A stretch of 64,000 nucleotides of DNA. Origin: Meghimatium bilineatum. Lineage: Eukaryota; Mollusca; Gastropoda; Stylommatophora; Philomycidae. Every line of letters starts with the position of its first letter. The first letter of the stretch is position 1. The stretch lies in NCBI GenBank assembly GCA_034231615.1, contig CM067299.1, forward strand, positions 16,942,555-17,006,554, given 5' to 3'. The position numbers and the translations under genes were made by a program. This document shows, piece by piece, positions 34,340 through 45,984 of the stretch. The notes beneath the pieces are model-generated. The model made no database searches. It was not told the origin of the DNA and worked only from the letters and a program-made list of their open reading frames with translations.

Positions 34340-34730
34340 CCTGCAGTTCATGGACTCATGCTATTTGATCCAAGTCCATTGTGTGATATATACATGTAAA
34401 TATACATATACATGAGCTGTTGTTTTGTTCCAAATAATGTGTTCCATTTATCTGGCCTTGGAGGGAGAAGCATTTTCCTGACATCATCCAGAGCGGGACA
34501 TTTAAGAAGGTCGTGGTCAACAGTTTCATAGGGATGAGTGCACAACCTGGACCCTAGAGTGTGTTGTGGTTGTATTCTGTGCAGGTGATTGTTAAGCTGT
34601 GTATGTTGTGTGCAAAGTCGGAAAATGATACTCTGGTTTTTTCTTGAGTGGAGGTTGAAGTCTTTAGGATGTGGACTGCTCATATATTTATAGATTTCTC
34701 TCTCTTGCAGTGTTTCCCCTGACTTTGTAA
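34340..34730 (-). mobile_element. RNase H-LINE zinc-knuckle region
   Basis: The minus strand encodes SIIFRLCTQHTQLNNHLHRI and then CTHPYETVDHDLLKCPAL. This is the C...H...C knuckle and leucine/arginine-rich end of RNase H-bearing LINEs. It is a different subfamily from 10526-11465. Confidence 0.65.
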
Positions 34731-34734
34731 TATC

Positions 34735-35565
34735 AACATCAATGATGTAGACACATTTACTGATGAGGTGACAAAAGCTATCAATGCAGCATCACAAAGC
34801 ATCCCAAAAGGAAGTAGAAGATCTTATAAATCATTTTACATTAAAGAAATGCAAGCTAGTATACTTGAAAGGAAAACATCAAGAGAAACCCTTGACATTA
34901 GACCATGATAGGAAGCAAAAATCCTTTACAACAAAACATGTGCTAAAGTAGAACTGATAGTGAAGGAGGTCAATATGACAAATGGACAAAAATGCGCTAA
35001 TTTAGATCTAAGGAAAAAATGGTAAAAAAGCTTGGGCACTTAGTAACAATTTGTCTGGGAAAAGAATAATAAATGATAAACTGTGGAACCAGAACAATCA
35101 CCAAAGATTAAGAAAAGGCAGAACACTTAAACCGCTTTTTTGCCAATGTGAACAGAGTAGGGAAGCAGTCTGAGGCTGACAAGAAGCATCTGTACCTACT
35201 TAAGATGCAAGAAAAGGTCTAAACTACTAACTCATCCATATTTGAAGATGACTTCAATTTGAAGGAACTCCAACAAGGGCTGAAGAAAATAAAGCATAGA
35301 AAATCGCATGGACCAGACAAAATTTATAATTAAATGTTAACACACATGGACATATTAGGAAAAAAGGACTCCTTAAACAAATAAATATGACTTGGAGAAG
35401 TGGAAAGCTGTCTAAAAACTGGAGAAATGTTTACATCTTTCCCATCCTGAAAAGTAACAAACCTCCAGATTAACCCATAAGCTACCGCTCCATATCCCTA
35501 ACATCATGATAAAGCTATAAAATTATGTTCTAATTTGGCTTGAAGCTAGAGCTAAATTCTAGACA
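34735..35565 (+). mobile_element. LINE, endonuclease-RT spacer and RT fingers, degraded
   Basis: Plus-strand frames contain a coiled Lys/Glu-rich linker and a KKIKHRKSHGPDKIYN motif near 35280-35330 (the K-x-x-G-P-D RT finger motif). A decayed proline-rich finger segment follows. Stops are frequent. Confidence 0.6.
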
Positions 35566-35661
35566 TCATTTATTTTACTAGTATAAATGATGAACTTCAA
35601 TCCACAAGAGCTGAAAAAAACTGAAAGAGGGTCAATAAATTTTAGCTGTGTGTATACATAC

Positions 35662-35771
35662 CTGTTCCAATACTTAGGTATCGAGCTATTCCCTTCTGTT
35701 GCTGATCAGCACAACTTGCTAAGCCTGCTGTAGCAGCAGCAAATGCTGAAGTTGCTGCTGATGAGCTTGAC
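35662..35771 (-). CDS. RASGRF: RASGRF exon 7: Ala/Ser linker preceding the REM closing helix
   Basis: This 110-nt exon lies between acceptor cttttag and donor gtatgt and encodes SSSSAATSAFAAATAGLASC followed by ADQQQKGIARYLSIGT. Vertebrate RASGRF proteins have a comparable SAFAIATAAAGH-like alanine-rich stretch just before the RVLNVLRHW helix, so the position is conserved. It ends with one base of a codon (phase 1), the phase required by both alternative exons that follow. Confidence 0.88.
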
Positions 35772-35874
35772 CTAAAAGTGAGTGGGATAATTTATGATTG
35801 ATTAAAAACATAAAAACCAGACTTTGCAGAAAAAACCAATAGTATGACTATAAAAACCAGGCTTTGCAGGAAAA

Positions 35875-36060
35875 ACCAATAGCATGACTGTTCTCAGACA
35901 AACCAATAACATTACTGTTCTCTGACAAACCAATAATATGACTGTTCTCAGACACACCAATAACATGACTGTTCTCTGACAAACCAATAACAGGACTGTT
36001 CTCTGACAAACCAATAACATTACTGTTCTCTGACAAACCAATAACACGACTTACATTCTT
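35875..36060. repeat. 27-bp minisatellite, about seven units
   Basis: The unit gactgttctctgacaaacca then ataacat repeats. It lies about 100 bp upstream of exon 7 in transcription sense. Two copies of a longer aaaaaccagactttgcag unit flank it at 35812-35875. Confidence 0.9.
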
Positions 36061-36109
36061 TGACAATTACTGTAACACAAATATAGACCCTTGGGCTAAC
36101 AGCCATGAT

Positions 36110-38125
36110 TGAGGACAAACTAAGAAGATGAAATATTGACATTGTTTGTGCTTTACCAGTCAACTATGTGATAGAGGTGCAGGTTATATATTCTTTTAAA
36201 GCCAGAGGAATATGGAGGAAAGACATTAAGTATGAGGCAAACTTACTGACAAACTTGCAGGTCTTCCAAAGGAACTAAACGATCACCTCATAATAAGTCT
36301 CCCTGCTCTTTGGTAGGAAATATGCAACTATTATCAGTATGTGTGCGCCAACAATGACAAATCCAGAGTAAGTTAAAAACAATTTCCCTTATGAACTATA
36401 CACAGTTATCACATCAATACCAGAGATTGGATATTTCTATACAAGAATATGTGCAGACAACAGAATGGTGTAATCGGGAGAAAAAATGTAGGTCATTGCA
36501 ATAAACTTCCCATATGCAACTGGACTCAGTGGATGTACTCTCAATCTCTCAATTGTGGCACTGGCACTTTATTGATTATTGATTGATTTATTGAGTAGTT
36601 TGCAGGAGAAAGGACCACCAAGATCTATGGAGTGACAAAATTCATGTGAAGTGCAGACTACTGGATCGTCCATCACCCCATTGTGTCAAAATTGAAATTT
36701 CTCATCCAGTCTGCTGGACACACTCATCAAAGTAAAGTATATAAACAGATAGTTGTCAGAAAACTAACACATGTAAATGTAAGGGAGTCGCTATCTTCTA
36801 CCGTAAACGAATGTATGCTATCTGTGTTATGAGAAACACAAAAGGACAAAAATGAACCTGAATAAAAAAATTTACAGCACTTCTACAAAGAGATTATGAC
36901 AAGCTATGCAAAAAACATAAGGACTGGTTTGATGATAATGATAATCAAATAACATAAATATTCAATGAAAAATAACATCTTTAAAAAAACATACCTCAAG
37001 TGATCCAAAATCAATTTATAAAAACCCATTCGACTGTAAATGCAAAGTAATTTACAACAAACTATGTCAGATAAAGGACTCACGGCTGAATAACAAATCA
37101 AAGAAGCTGCAAAGATTTGTAAACACTAATGATCTGAGATATTTCTATGATGCACTTAAAACTGTATATGGCTTAACCTCTGCAGGATCTTTTCCACTTC
37201 TCAATGCAAATGGAACAAAGCTAATCATGGAGAAAGATACAATTCTTTAAAGCTCGTTCGAAAATTTTGAACAATCCATCATCTATACTTAAAGACTATC
37301 AACCATCTGCACCAAGTTCCTCTAAATTAGCCTGTATGAGACTCGCCTGACATAGAAGAAACAAGTAAAGTGATTCACTAATTTTCCAGGGGAAAAGCAC
37401 TTGACTCAGAATCAATACTAACCAAAATCTATAAATATGGCAGCACAATGCTGATAGAGAAATTACTTATTAATTTTAACACATAAACTTTTAAAAAAAT
37501 CAATTGAACCATTTTAAAGAAGAAAGCAATTTGGATTTAGAAAACACATGGGATGTACAGATGCACTATTCACCTTAAGACAACTAAGCGAAAAGGCCAT
37601 AGAATATAACAAACAACCTAACATAGCCTTCATAGATCAGAAGGCATTTGACCAAGTAGACAGGAACACACTATGGTCTATAATGGAGGAATACAGAAAT
37701 CAAGAACAGTTACTGGATAATATCAGGACCTTTTACCAAAAATGTAGCAGTGAAGTAAGAACTGGCAAAAGACAGTCAGAAAAGTTGGAAATTAAATAAG
37801 GAGTGTGACAGGGCTGTGAGCTGTCACCACTACTATTCAACATTTACATGAACAAAATCAATACAGAGGCTAGACAAGAACAAAATACAGATGGTAGTGC
37901 AGAAGACAATGAAATAAATAAATTACTATTTGCAGACAACCAAACCCTTATCTACGACAATGCCTAACAACTACAGAGTCATGTCAATACACTAATGTCA
38001 TCTTGCGAAAAACACAATATGAAAATCAGTGTCACAAAAACTGAGATAATGAAAATCAGCAGAACAAACTGCCCAATAAACATATACTGGTAAATCAAAG
38101 ATTACCAACGTGAACAGGTAGGAGT
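36110..38125 (+). mobile_element. LINE ORF2, endonuclease to RT palm, heavily degraded
   Basis: Endonuclease-like sequence (frames around 36210-36420 with ISVCAPTMTNPE) is followed by a linker resembling YFYDALKTVYG near 37140. Then come RT motifs GCTDALFTLRQLSEKA, NIAFIDQKAFDQVD and SVTGL/GCELSP, a decayed FADN catalytic box near 37930, and KTEIMKISRT. The order is that of one or two overlapping LINE ORF2 copies. Almost every motif is separated by a frameshift or stop. Confidence 0.65.
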
Positions 38126-38653
38126 ATCAAGTGACATACTCTTTCCAGAACGTTGTCTTCGTCGAGGATACTCTGAAAGCCTCTCTGTTCTGGGCAAGCA
38201 GGTTTGCATTGGCCAGAACAAGTGCATACATTCTTCGATGTTGCTGGTCCAATGTCTTCTTGGTCTTCCTCCTCTTCTCTTATCTGGCACCCTACCCTTT
38301 AGAATCAGCCTTTCAATACCATCATGTCGCTTTAAGTGCCCAAAGTACTGTAGCTTCCTTTTTATGATGCTATTTAGACTCCACCCTTTAATTAGTTTCA
38401 GTAATTTCAATGTTTTTCTTTTTCTCTGTCCATGATATTCATAGGATCTTTCTGTAGCACTTTATTTCAAATGAATTTATTCTTTTGGATATTGTCTTGT
38501 TTAAAGTCCAAGTCTCGCATCCATATGTTGCCACTCTGCCAAAATGGCAGACAAAAATGAATGTGTTTTCCTTACAGCGTTAATGGACTTTTCTCCCTAA
38601 AGAAATAGCAACCAACAGAAGTAAAGTGCCTATAAATTCAGAATGGATACAGA
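38126..38653 (-). mobile_element. Minus-strand LINE 3' end inside plus-strand LINE sequence
   Basis: The minus strand encodes KLQYFGHLKRHDGIERLILK, then GGRPRRHWTSNIEE, the ORF2 C-terminus of an R/K-rich LINE. The same 3' end occurs at 60830-61260. It is flanked by the 13-bp direct repeat gaacaggtaggag (38112-38124 and 38654-38666), a possible target-site duplication. Confidence 0.65.
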
Positions 38654-39255
38654 GAACAGGTAGGAGAATTTAGATATCTGGGAAGTATTTTAACAGAGGA
38701 TTGAAAGCTGGATAGGGAAATTGAGACTAGATATCAAAAGGCAAATGTAATATCTTATCAACAGATACTACTGCTCAGACATCCGAACATCAGCATAACA
38801 ACTAAATGAAAAGTAATGAATAGCATTTTTATATCAACATTGTGCTACCAATATCAAACATGGACACTTTCTAAAACACAGAAAAGTAAGATTACAGTAT
38901 GTGAGATGAGGTGTGTAGAAAGATTTCCGGCATCACAGGAATGGATAGAATTTGAAATGATGACAACAGAAAATTGTAAGAACTACACCAGTCAATGACT
39001 ACATCAAAAGATAACAAATAAAATGTTTGGACATTTAATGAGAATGGAGTCTGCCTCCAATTGAGAGCGTATAACAGAAGAATATCTGTGATGAGGGCAA
39101 GAGGAAGACATAAATGGATCAACAATTTTAGAGACATTCTACAAATCCATGGGATTACAACAAGAACTGCAAGACATTTGGAAATAAAACAAACTTCAGC
39201 TCACCACAAAGTTTCACGGCAAAAGTTGCTGAGACAAGACATGGATGAACGAAAA
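38654..39255 (+). mobile_element. LINE thumb and C-terminal fragment
   Basis: Plus-strand frames show RYLGSILTED near 38670, LCYQYQTWTLSK, ITVCEMRC, NKMFGHLMRME and a GRHKWINNF ending. It may be the continuation of the element split by 38126-38653. Confidence 0.6.
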
Positions 39256-40645
39256 TGTTTCCCAAGACTTCAAAGGTGCAACAATTATCCACCTGTAAAA
39301 ATGCAAAGGTAATCATCAATCCTGAGACATATCTCTACTTTCAATCACAGGAAAAATATTTGCCAGAACTCGTCTGAATCTCATCTGAATACAGGACTGC
39401 CTGAAAGTCAGTGTGGATTCAGGAAAGAGCGTGGAACCACAAATATGGTCTATACTGAAAGACAACTCAAAAAGTGGGAAAAAAAAGAACCATGTGACCA
39501 GTACCCAGCCTTCATAGACTTAACAAAGGCATTTGCATTTGAAACGGTAAGTAGAGAGGGTCTGTGGAAGATTGTAGCAAAATATGATTGCCCTCAGAAA
39601 TTTCTCACAATGGTGCAGCAACTGCATGACGGAATGAAAGGTGAAGTTCAGGATAAAAGTGAATGATCTGTGACTTTCCCTGTTTCCAACAGTTAAATAG
39701 GAGTGCATGTTAGCATCTTCTACTCTGTTCAGCAGCATGTTTTCTTCTGAGCTGAATGTTGCATTCAGAGATTTGAATACTGGACTCCAGATCAGCTATT
39801 GCATTGATGGAAAACTGTTCAACCTTCAACAGTTTCGAGCAAAAAACATTGTAAAATTACACATGATTAGGGATCTTCCATTTGCTGATGACTGCCATAA
39901 ATCTTTACACTGAGATTGATCTACAAATCATCATAGATAGATTCTCCAAAGTCTGTACCAACTTACACCTCATGATCAAATAGAAATCATGTTCCAGCCA
40001 GCACCCGGAAAAATCTGTTATGAACCCTGAATAAAGGTAAATGGTGTGGCACTGGCAGTGGTGACTAGTTTCACATACCTCAGCAGTACACTATTAAAAC
40101 TCAGCCATGGTGGTGCAGATACCAGGATCTTCAATGCAAGCAGTACTTTTGTTTGGTGTTATGCAAATGTGTGGCATAGAAATGATATTAGCCTACAGAC
40201 AAAGCTGAAGGTTTACAGCAAAGTTGTACTATCAGTACTGTTATACACTGCTGAAACATGGACATGCACAGAAGCTCAATCACTTGCACACCATTTGTCT
40301 CTGGAAGGTGATGAACATCAGATATCAAGAGATGATTGCAGATACAGCTTTTCTTGACAGAGATGATATCCCTATCATTGACACTATTCTTGATCACTAT
40401 TTATAAAAGGATATCCTATATGGTGAGATGCAGAAAAGCATACATTCTCAAGGTAGCCAAAAAAAGCGCTACACGAACTCACTAAGAATCTCACTGAAAG
40501 TCTATGACATAGACCATTAAACTTAGGAAGACACTGCACGAAACAAAGCTTTTGGCAGTCAAAAAAAGGGGCAGCATCTTATGAAGAAAGGGGAAATGCA
40601 GCAGCTATGCAGCAGCTCAACAGCAGAAACTAGCTAGAAAGATAA
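39256..40645 (+). mobile_element. LINE reverse transcriptase, second family, degraded
   Basis: Starts with the finger-like DFKGATIIHL and GKIFART segments. It continues LPESQCGFRKERGTTNMVYT, FIDLTKAFAFETVSREGLW, ISYCIDGKLFNLQQFRAK and the catalytic LPFADDC, then VVLSVLLYTAETWT and IPIIDTILD. About four frameshifts. A minus-strand C-terminal relic of this family is at 3270-3455. Confidence 0.78.
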
Positions 40646-40900
40646 TAATAATAAAACACATAACCCATCAGGGACATAGGGGTGTCACACTGAGATATTT
40701 TATACAAGATCTTCACTCATCTCTATCCTCTACCACCCAGATGAGTTTGGAAACTTTACACTCTGTCCAGTCCTTGATATTATCCAACCATGTCTTCTTC
40801 TTGCCACCTCGTCTTCTTCCAACCTCAACCATTCCTTGAAGAACATCTGCCATCGATGAATGTCTCATCACATACAAGTACCACCATAGAACGATACAGG
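40646..40900 (-). mobile_element. LINE C-terminal fragment
   Basis: Minus-strand sequence HSSMADVLQGMVEVGRRRGG, then KKKTWLDNIKDWTE, is a typical R/K-rich ORF2 end. It lies tail to tail with the plus-strand element that ends at about 40645. Confidence 0.6.
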
Positions 40901-41039
40901 TAGATTAAACATCATCTAAAGTCATCATATCATGCCTCACTTATTCAAGCACTGTTTGGACCAGCATAGGACTTATTAGCCATTTGCAAACTCACAGACA
41001 AGGACATATCCCGGTAACTCTAACTGAATTTCATAAAGT

Positions 41040-41210
41040 GTAGACACCAATGATCAGAGATATTTCTATGACTTGAAATTGTATATGGCCTAACCTCTGC
41101 ACAATCTTTTTATTTTTTTCCACTTCTCAATGCAAATGGAATAAAGTTAATCATAGACAAAGATACAATTCCTCAAAGCTGAGTAAAACACTTTTGAAAC
41201 ATTGTGAACA
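41040..41210 (+). mobile_element. LINE linker fragment, duplicate of 37105-37275
   Basis: Shares gatatttctatga, cttctcaatgcaaatgg and aaagatacaattc with 37135-37245, so this is a second copy of the same LINE segment. Confidence 0.6.
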
Positions 41211-41214
41211 ATTT

Positions 41215-41535
41215 TTGCTATGTAACAAATGGCCATCATCACTTGTGATGGAAGAGCAACATGGATCAATGCAGTTGATATATTCTTCTTCTGAGTTTGT
41301 TCTCAAACTCCTGCAAATTAGCAAGATGTAGTCCAGAAAACAGCATGTGCCGTGTTATAGTTTACAGCACTGCTGCAACATCTCCGCCTTTCAGCCTCAC
41401 AAATTCGACTTCAACATGGCTTTAGGTCATTGTGACCCTATATAAGATGGAATAGCAAACTCCACCCTATAACCTCCTTAGTCACCTATTATGACATGCA
41501 TGGTAGGTAAACAGTGTTGCTATTATTTGCTCCCA
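41215..41535 (+). repeat. Dispersed repeat family A, full-length-like copy
   Basis: Runs from the acaaatggccatcatcactt block through gttctcaaactcctgcaaat, tgtgttatagtttacagc-like sequence and a cttcaacatggctttagg block to tcacctattatgacatgcat. It is the most complete copy and about 100 bp from the exon 6 side of the intron. Confidence 0.6.
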
Positions 41536-41649
41536 ATATAGTTGATATAAAACAGCAGTAACATATACTTATCCAAAGACAAAATCAAGTGCTAGTATAA
41601 GCTGTAACAAGCACATACACGAAGTGGTAAAAGAACAAACGTCCATTAC

Positions 41650-41794
41650 CTTCTCTTAGAAGCTCGAGAAGATGTTACAACAGTGCCAGCTTTAGCCCTG
41701 GTTGGTGGTGATCCTTCAATTTGAGCAAAGCTGCTTCGAGGTGTCGATACTATGCTGATACTTTCTGCTTCAGCACTGCCTCTCTTCCCTGAAA
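41650..41794 (-). CDS. RASGRF: RASGRF exon 6: Ser/Arg-rich linker
   Basis: This exon encodes about 48 residues including GKRGSAEAESISIVSTPRSS and RAKAGTVVTSSRASKRR. Acceptor ttctag gives a 145-nt exon. A second in-frame acceptor six bases further on (tttcag, exon start 41788) is equally phase-compatible. The donor is gtaatg. It starts in phase 1 and ends in phase 2, fitting both neighbours. It has no recognisable domain; it is placed in the family's disordered linker and contains possible basophilic and proline-directed phosphosites. Confidence 0.8.
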
Positions 41795-41814
41795 CTAGAA
41801 GAACACAAAGAACA

Positions 41815-42060
41815 TATTAGGATCTTTGTGTTCAATTATAAAACTAGAGACATCAGATCTTCCTGCATTATTAACATTTAACACTGTGGACATCAGATCT
41901 TGCAAATTAACAGTCAAATTTATAGACATCTGATCTTCATGCTTTATTAACAGTCAACACTATAGACATCTGATCTTCTGGCAATATTAAGTCAATATTA
42001 CAGACATTTAATCTCAGCACCACATTAAAAATACTTTCTGCTTTAGCATTAAAGGAAGTA
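41815..42060. repeat. Degenerate tandem repeat of about 55 bp
   Basis: About four units share acatctgatctt, then attaacagtcaa. It sits immediately upstream of exon 6 in transcription sense. Confidence 0.6.
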
Positions 42061-42479
42061 TTAATCATATTAATCTTGTATTAATCATACTGGAAGATCC
42101 CTAATCTATGGTGTTCATTGTTACTCATGCAAGAAGATTAGATGTCTATAGTGTTGATGTCTTCAGTGTCCTCAATCCATGCTTTGAAGAAGGCAAGTTC
42201 TACTCCAAAATAATTATGCACGTCAATCCTACACCTATCTTGGCTAATGCAACTAAGATTTGGTCACTCTGCATATACTTTGAAATGCCAGCCAATGAAA
42301 AGCACAGAAAATGTTGGATTAGTGAAGGTAAATGATGTTCAAGATCTGCATGCTAGAGAAGGACTTGAATACAGGGCTTGGCGCAAGTGACAGATTCTAT
42401 AAAGACACTAGACGACAACTACATGTGTTACTTGAAAATGGATGACAATCTTTTGATATTCTGATATAAATTTTATGGA

Positions 42480-42590
42480 TGGTAGTCAGTTTGAGATGAT
42501 TACACCATATATCTATTCACAGCATGATGGTGTCTTGTTTTATGATTACACTATATATCTACTCACAGCATGATGGTGTCTTGTTTTATG
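42480..42590. repeat. Duplicated segment of about 50 bp
   Basis: The sequence tatctattcacagcatgatg then gtgtcttgttttatga occurs twice in a row with few changes. Confidence 0.85.
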
Positions 42591-42599
42591 AAAATTTGA

Positions 42600-43855
42600 A
42601 AAATTAAAGGTAAAAAAATGAAACATTTTCAGAACCCTGAAACATTGATTGTAGTGTGTTTCATGATATAATTAAAGCTTCTTTTTTTTTTTGCAATGGA
42701 TATGTAGCTTTATTGTCTATTACAAATTGCTAAGCAGAACTCAAATAAAAGAACATTCAAGAGAAAAAAAGGTGGAGATGCAGTGTATCCCTACATGGGA
42801 TATGGTTATTCAATGTATATCCTCAGAAAAAATTTTTATTCTGTTACAAAATACTAGAATTTGCACTGCTTAACTGATTCATCCCGATACGTCTCATATG
42901 AGACGTAAAGTGCTATAAATTATGTGGATCTGTCTCATTTGAGACAAATAGTATATGACATTTGTTTTTGTTATTTATTTTTAGAAATTTACACTTACTA
43001 GAAATACTGCCAACAGAAAGTAAACAGGTCCTTTTCCAAAATAAGGGTCTAGCTACACACATTTTTTTTAAAATGTGCACAGATCAGCAATTTTGTGATG
43101 TTATTTACTGCTTGTTTAGGCCAAGATAAAAAAAATGGTTACCATAAATTTGTTAGAGATGTACAACAGTTCTGTTACAGAGCACTGTTGTTGGATTAGA
43201 TGATTTTCACTGAGAGTCCCCCCCTCCTCCCCCCATCTGCGTGCCATCCACTGAGAGACCCACACATACAACCCTCCTAAAATTAATGTCTCGACCCTGT
43301 ACCTTCTTCTTCTTTCCTTCCTCTTTTACCCTTTATGGGTGTCGAGGGATAATTTTGGAGGCTGGTATCTCGATTGTGAAGTATGGCCGTTGTTGTTAAC
43401 ATCGTTGTCCGCCATTGTTGGAATGTTCTCCACATGAAACTTATTTTAGCGAATTACTTGTTATGAACAGAATAAATCATCTACCGACTCGCTAGTTCTG
43501 TCATAGAGTTTCTGTAATAATGATGATAGGTACTTATAGACCAATTACATACAGCATAAAATTTGTAGTAAAGAAATTGCCTAAATGTCTTTCACTTTCC
43601 ACAAAATCGGTAGACCCTTATTTGGGAAAAGACCAGTAAACTTTTTCTTTGAGAAGCTCATGACTAAAGATTATATCAAATGTTTTATAACTGTGTTTCA
43701 TCTTGTGTTTACAATTCGTATAATGCAAGCAATCAGGAATATGGACTCTTATAATAAGTGTCCTCAACAAATTCTGTGTGTATAATTGCTTTTCAATCAA
43801 TTTTAACGTGTGAATAATTAAAAATCTATGAATTCATTTAACATATATAAGTTAG
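42600..43855. other. Intron, largely featureless
   Basis: Holds a 20-bp perfect palindrome at 42888-42907 and a C-rich tract at 43218-43240. No gene or element identified. Confidence 0.45.
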
Positions 43856-43857
43856 GC

Positions 43858-44590
43858 ATATGGCAACTGACAAAACTAAATCAAGACCCAAAATTAATAT
43901 TGAGAACTGCAATTTAGGAGAAGTAACACATTTTGATTATTTATTAGGAACTAATATAAACAATGGGGGTGACTGCGCAGTTGAGATTAAGAGAACAGCA
44001 ATGGCACTGTCAAAATTAAAACAGCTAAAGAAACTATGGCAGGGTACTAACACAAAAACAAAGTTGTGTTTACTACGAACATGTGTGTTTCCTGTGGCGA
44101 CATATGGATGGGAAGCATGCACACTAAATAAAACAGTGGCCAAAAGAATAACATCATTTGAATTAAAGTGCTATAGAAGTGTTCTGAGAATACCATACTA
44201 ATGGAAGAGATTGCATGGCAAAAAACCTGTTTATCTAGTTACCAGGCAATTCGGTGCCATTAGAATGAACTGGTTCAATTCCTGTTGGTCTCAAGACGTT
44301 TTAATTTATCCTCTTGCTTCCTACTTGAATTTACTTGTATGAGAATACTATGGACAGCAAGGAAAACAGACCAGAAGGTGTTTACTAGTGTTTTCTGTCA
44401 CATTAAGAGACAGCATGGAGACACATTAAGAGAGTGTTACTGGAGAGGGGATTATAGAAGGCAACAAGGGTAAAAGCCACCCAAAATGCCGTTGGACAAA
44501 GACCAACGAATGAATGCCTGTGCATGTCACTAAAAGAGGCAGGACAGCTTGCTCAAGATTGTGGAGAAGGGGCACGTGCAGCAATTGTTT
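43858..44590 (+). mobile_element. LINE post-RT and C-terminal region
   Basis: A 113-codon open frame starts with MATDKTKSRPKINIENCNLG and contains KRTAMALSKLKQLKKLW, RTCVFPVATYGWEACTLNK and LKCYRSVLRIPY. The remainder is degraded, with a terminal KRGRTAC-like segment. This is the thumb region of a distinct LINE family. Confidence 0.72.
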
Positions 44591-44814
44591 AGCAATTACT
44601 TATTGGATGACACCACAGGAATTGACTTCTCAAAATCATGATTGAAATCATTTGGAATATGACTTTTTGTGACTATAAATGGGCACCTGAGAGGATGAAT
44701 AACTTGTATAACTTGTGAGAGGTGAAAAATATAAGCAAGCATACTCTTTCAATTCTTACTATTACTGAGCATTCATGAACATGTGCATCTTCTTCTGTTG
44801 CAATCAAGTACTAA

Positions 44815-44872
44815 GAATCTAATGTCTGATATTGACCATGTACAGAGCATGATGTCTGATATTGATCATGTT
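44815..44872. repeat. Short tandem duplication
   Basis: The segment atgtctgatattga(c/t)catgt occurs twice. Confidence 0.75.
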
Positions 44873-44959
44873 TATTTTCTTTACATTGTGTTGCATTTAC
44901 ACTGTGTTTTACGTTCCGTGAAATTTAGACCTGCATTTTCTTACTTTAATGGTAATCTA

Positions 44960-45350
44960 ATCTGATAGGTTAGAAAATTACAAAAGCGTTGGAGAAGAAA
45001 TTTAGCTCATTTGAAAGTAAATGTTTTAGAAGACTTAAATAATGGTTGAGAAGAATTCAAGTTAAACTTGTAAGTAAGAGAAAACGTCAAACAGCAATAT
45101 GTTCCTCAACAATAGGAAGAAAACAAAGGACTTATATGGGGCATGTACTTAGAATGAATGAAAACAGACAACCACGAGCATTAAAATGGGTACCAAATAG
45201 CAAAAGAAAAAGAGGAAGACCATGACTTTTTGCAGAATAACCATCACAGGGTCAACAAGATAGGCCTACAAGAATTACAGACAGTAGCATCACATCGCCT
45301 GAACTGAAGAGCTCTGGTTTCTGTCCTATACACTGTGTTGGGCGCTGAAG
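44960..45350 (+). mobile_element. LINE C-terminal fragment (plus)
   Basis: Contains WVPNSKRKRGRP and a decayed ITGSTR/ELQTVASHRLN ending, with a gttgggcgctgaagga 3' end. The same family ends on the minus strand at 45745-45965, so the two 3' ends face each other about 390 bp apart. Confidence 0.6.
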
Positions 45351-45382
45351 GAACATAGATAGATAGAATCTAACGAGTATAT

Positions 45383-45460
45383 GATACTTGTCCACGAACC
45401 AGATACATAATACTTGGTCCACGAACCGGGCATATGATACTTGGTCCACAAACCTTCTGC
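45383..45460. repeat. Tandem repeat of about 30 bp
   Basis: Three imperfect copies of a unit with tgatacttggtccacgaacc. Confidence 0.65.
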
Positions 45461-45744
45461 AGATATGTTTAATTAACTATGAAAAAAAAATAATCTATAA
45501 TTTAATGACAAAATACTTATGTCTGCATTGTTTCGTGGTGCAACTGCAGAAAGACCTTAATATAAAATTATAATAAATACGAAATAATTAAAATCTACAT
45601 AGTCGCAAAAATTTATGTAAGAATAAAAATGCACAACATATCTATATCCCCAAAAAAGTGAGTGAAATTAGCAAAATATACATAAAGAGGATAAAGAGGA
45701 TTGAAATGTCACAAATATATCAGAAGCATATCACAATCATCTAT

Positions 45745-45965
45745 TTTTATTCAGCGCCGGATATGGTGCATAAACCAAAGCTCTCAAGTTCGAGTGATGA
45801 GATGCTACTGTATGTAATTCTTGCATGTTGTTGAGACCCATAGTCATACCCTCTTTGATGGTTGTCCAGCAAAGAGTCTTTCTTGGTCTTCCTCTTTTTT
45901 TTGTGGCCATCTGGCACCCATTTTAATTTAAGTAGTGAAGTTTCTGAAGTGACATCTCCTTATTA
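45745..45965 (-). mobile_element. LINE C-terminal fragment (minus)
   Basis: The minus strand encodes WVPDGHKKKRKTKKD and a segment ending in SGAE then stop. This is the same ORF2 end as the plus-strand copy finishing at 45350. Confidence 0.62.
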
Positions 45966-45984
45966 CATTTTGGGGTTAGGCCTA

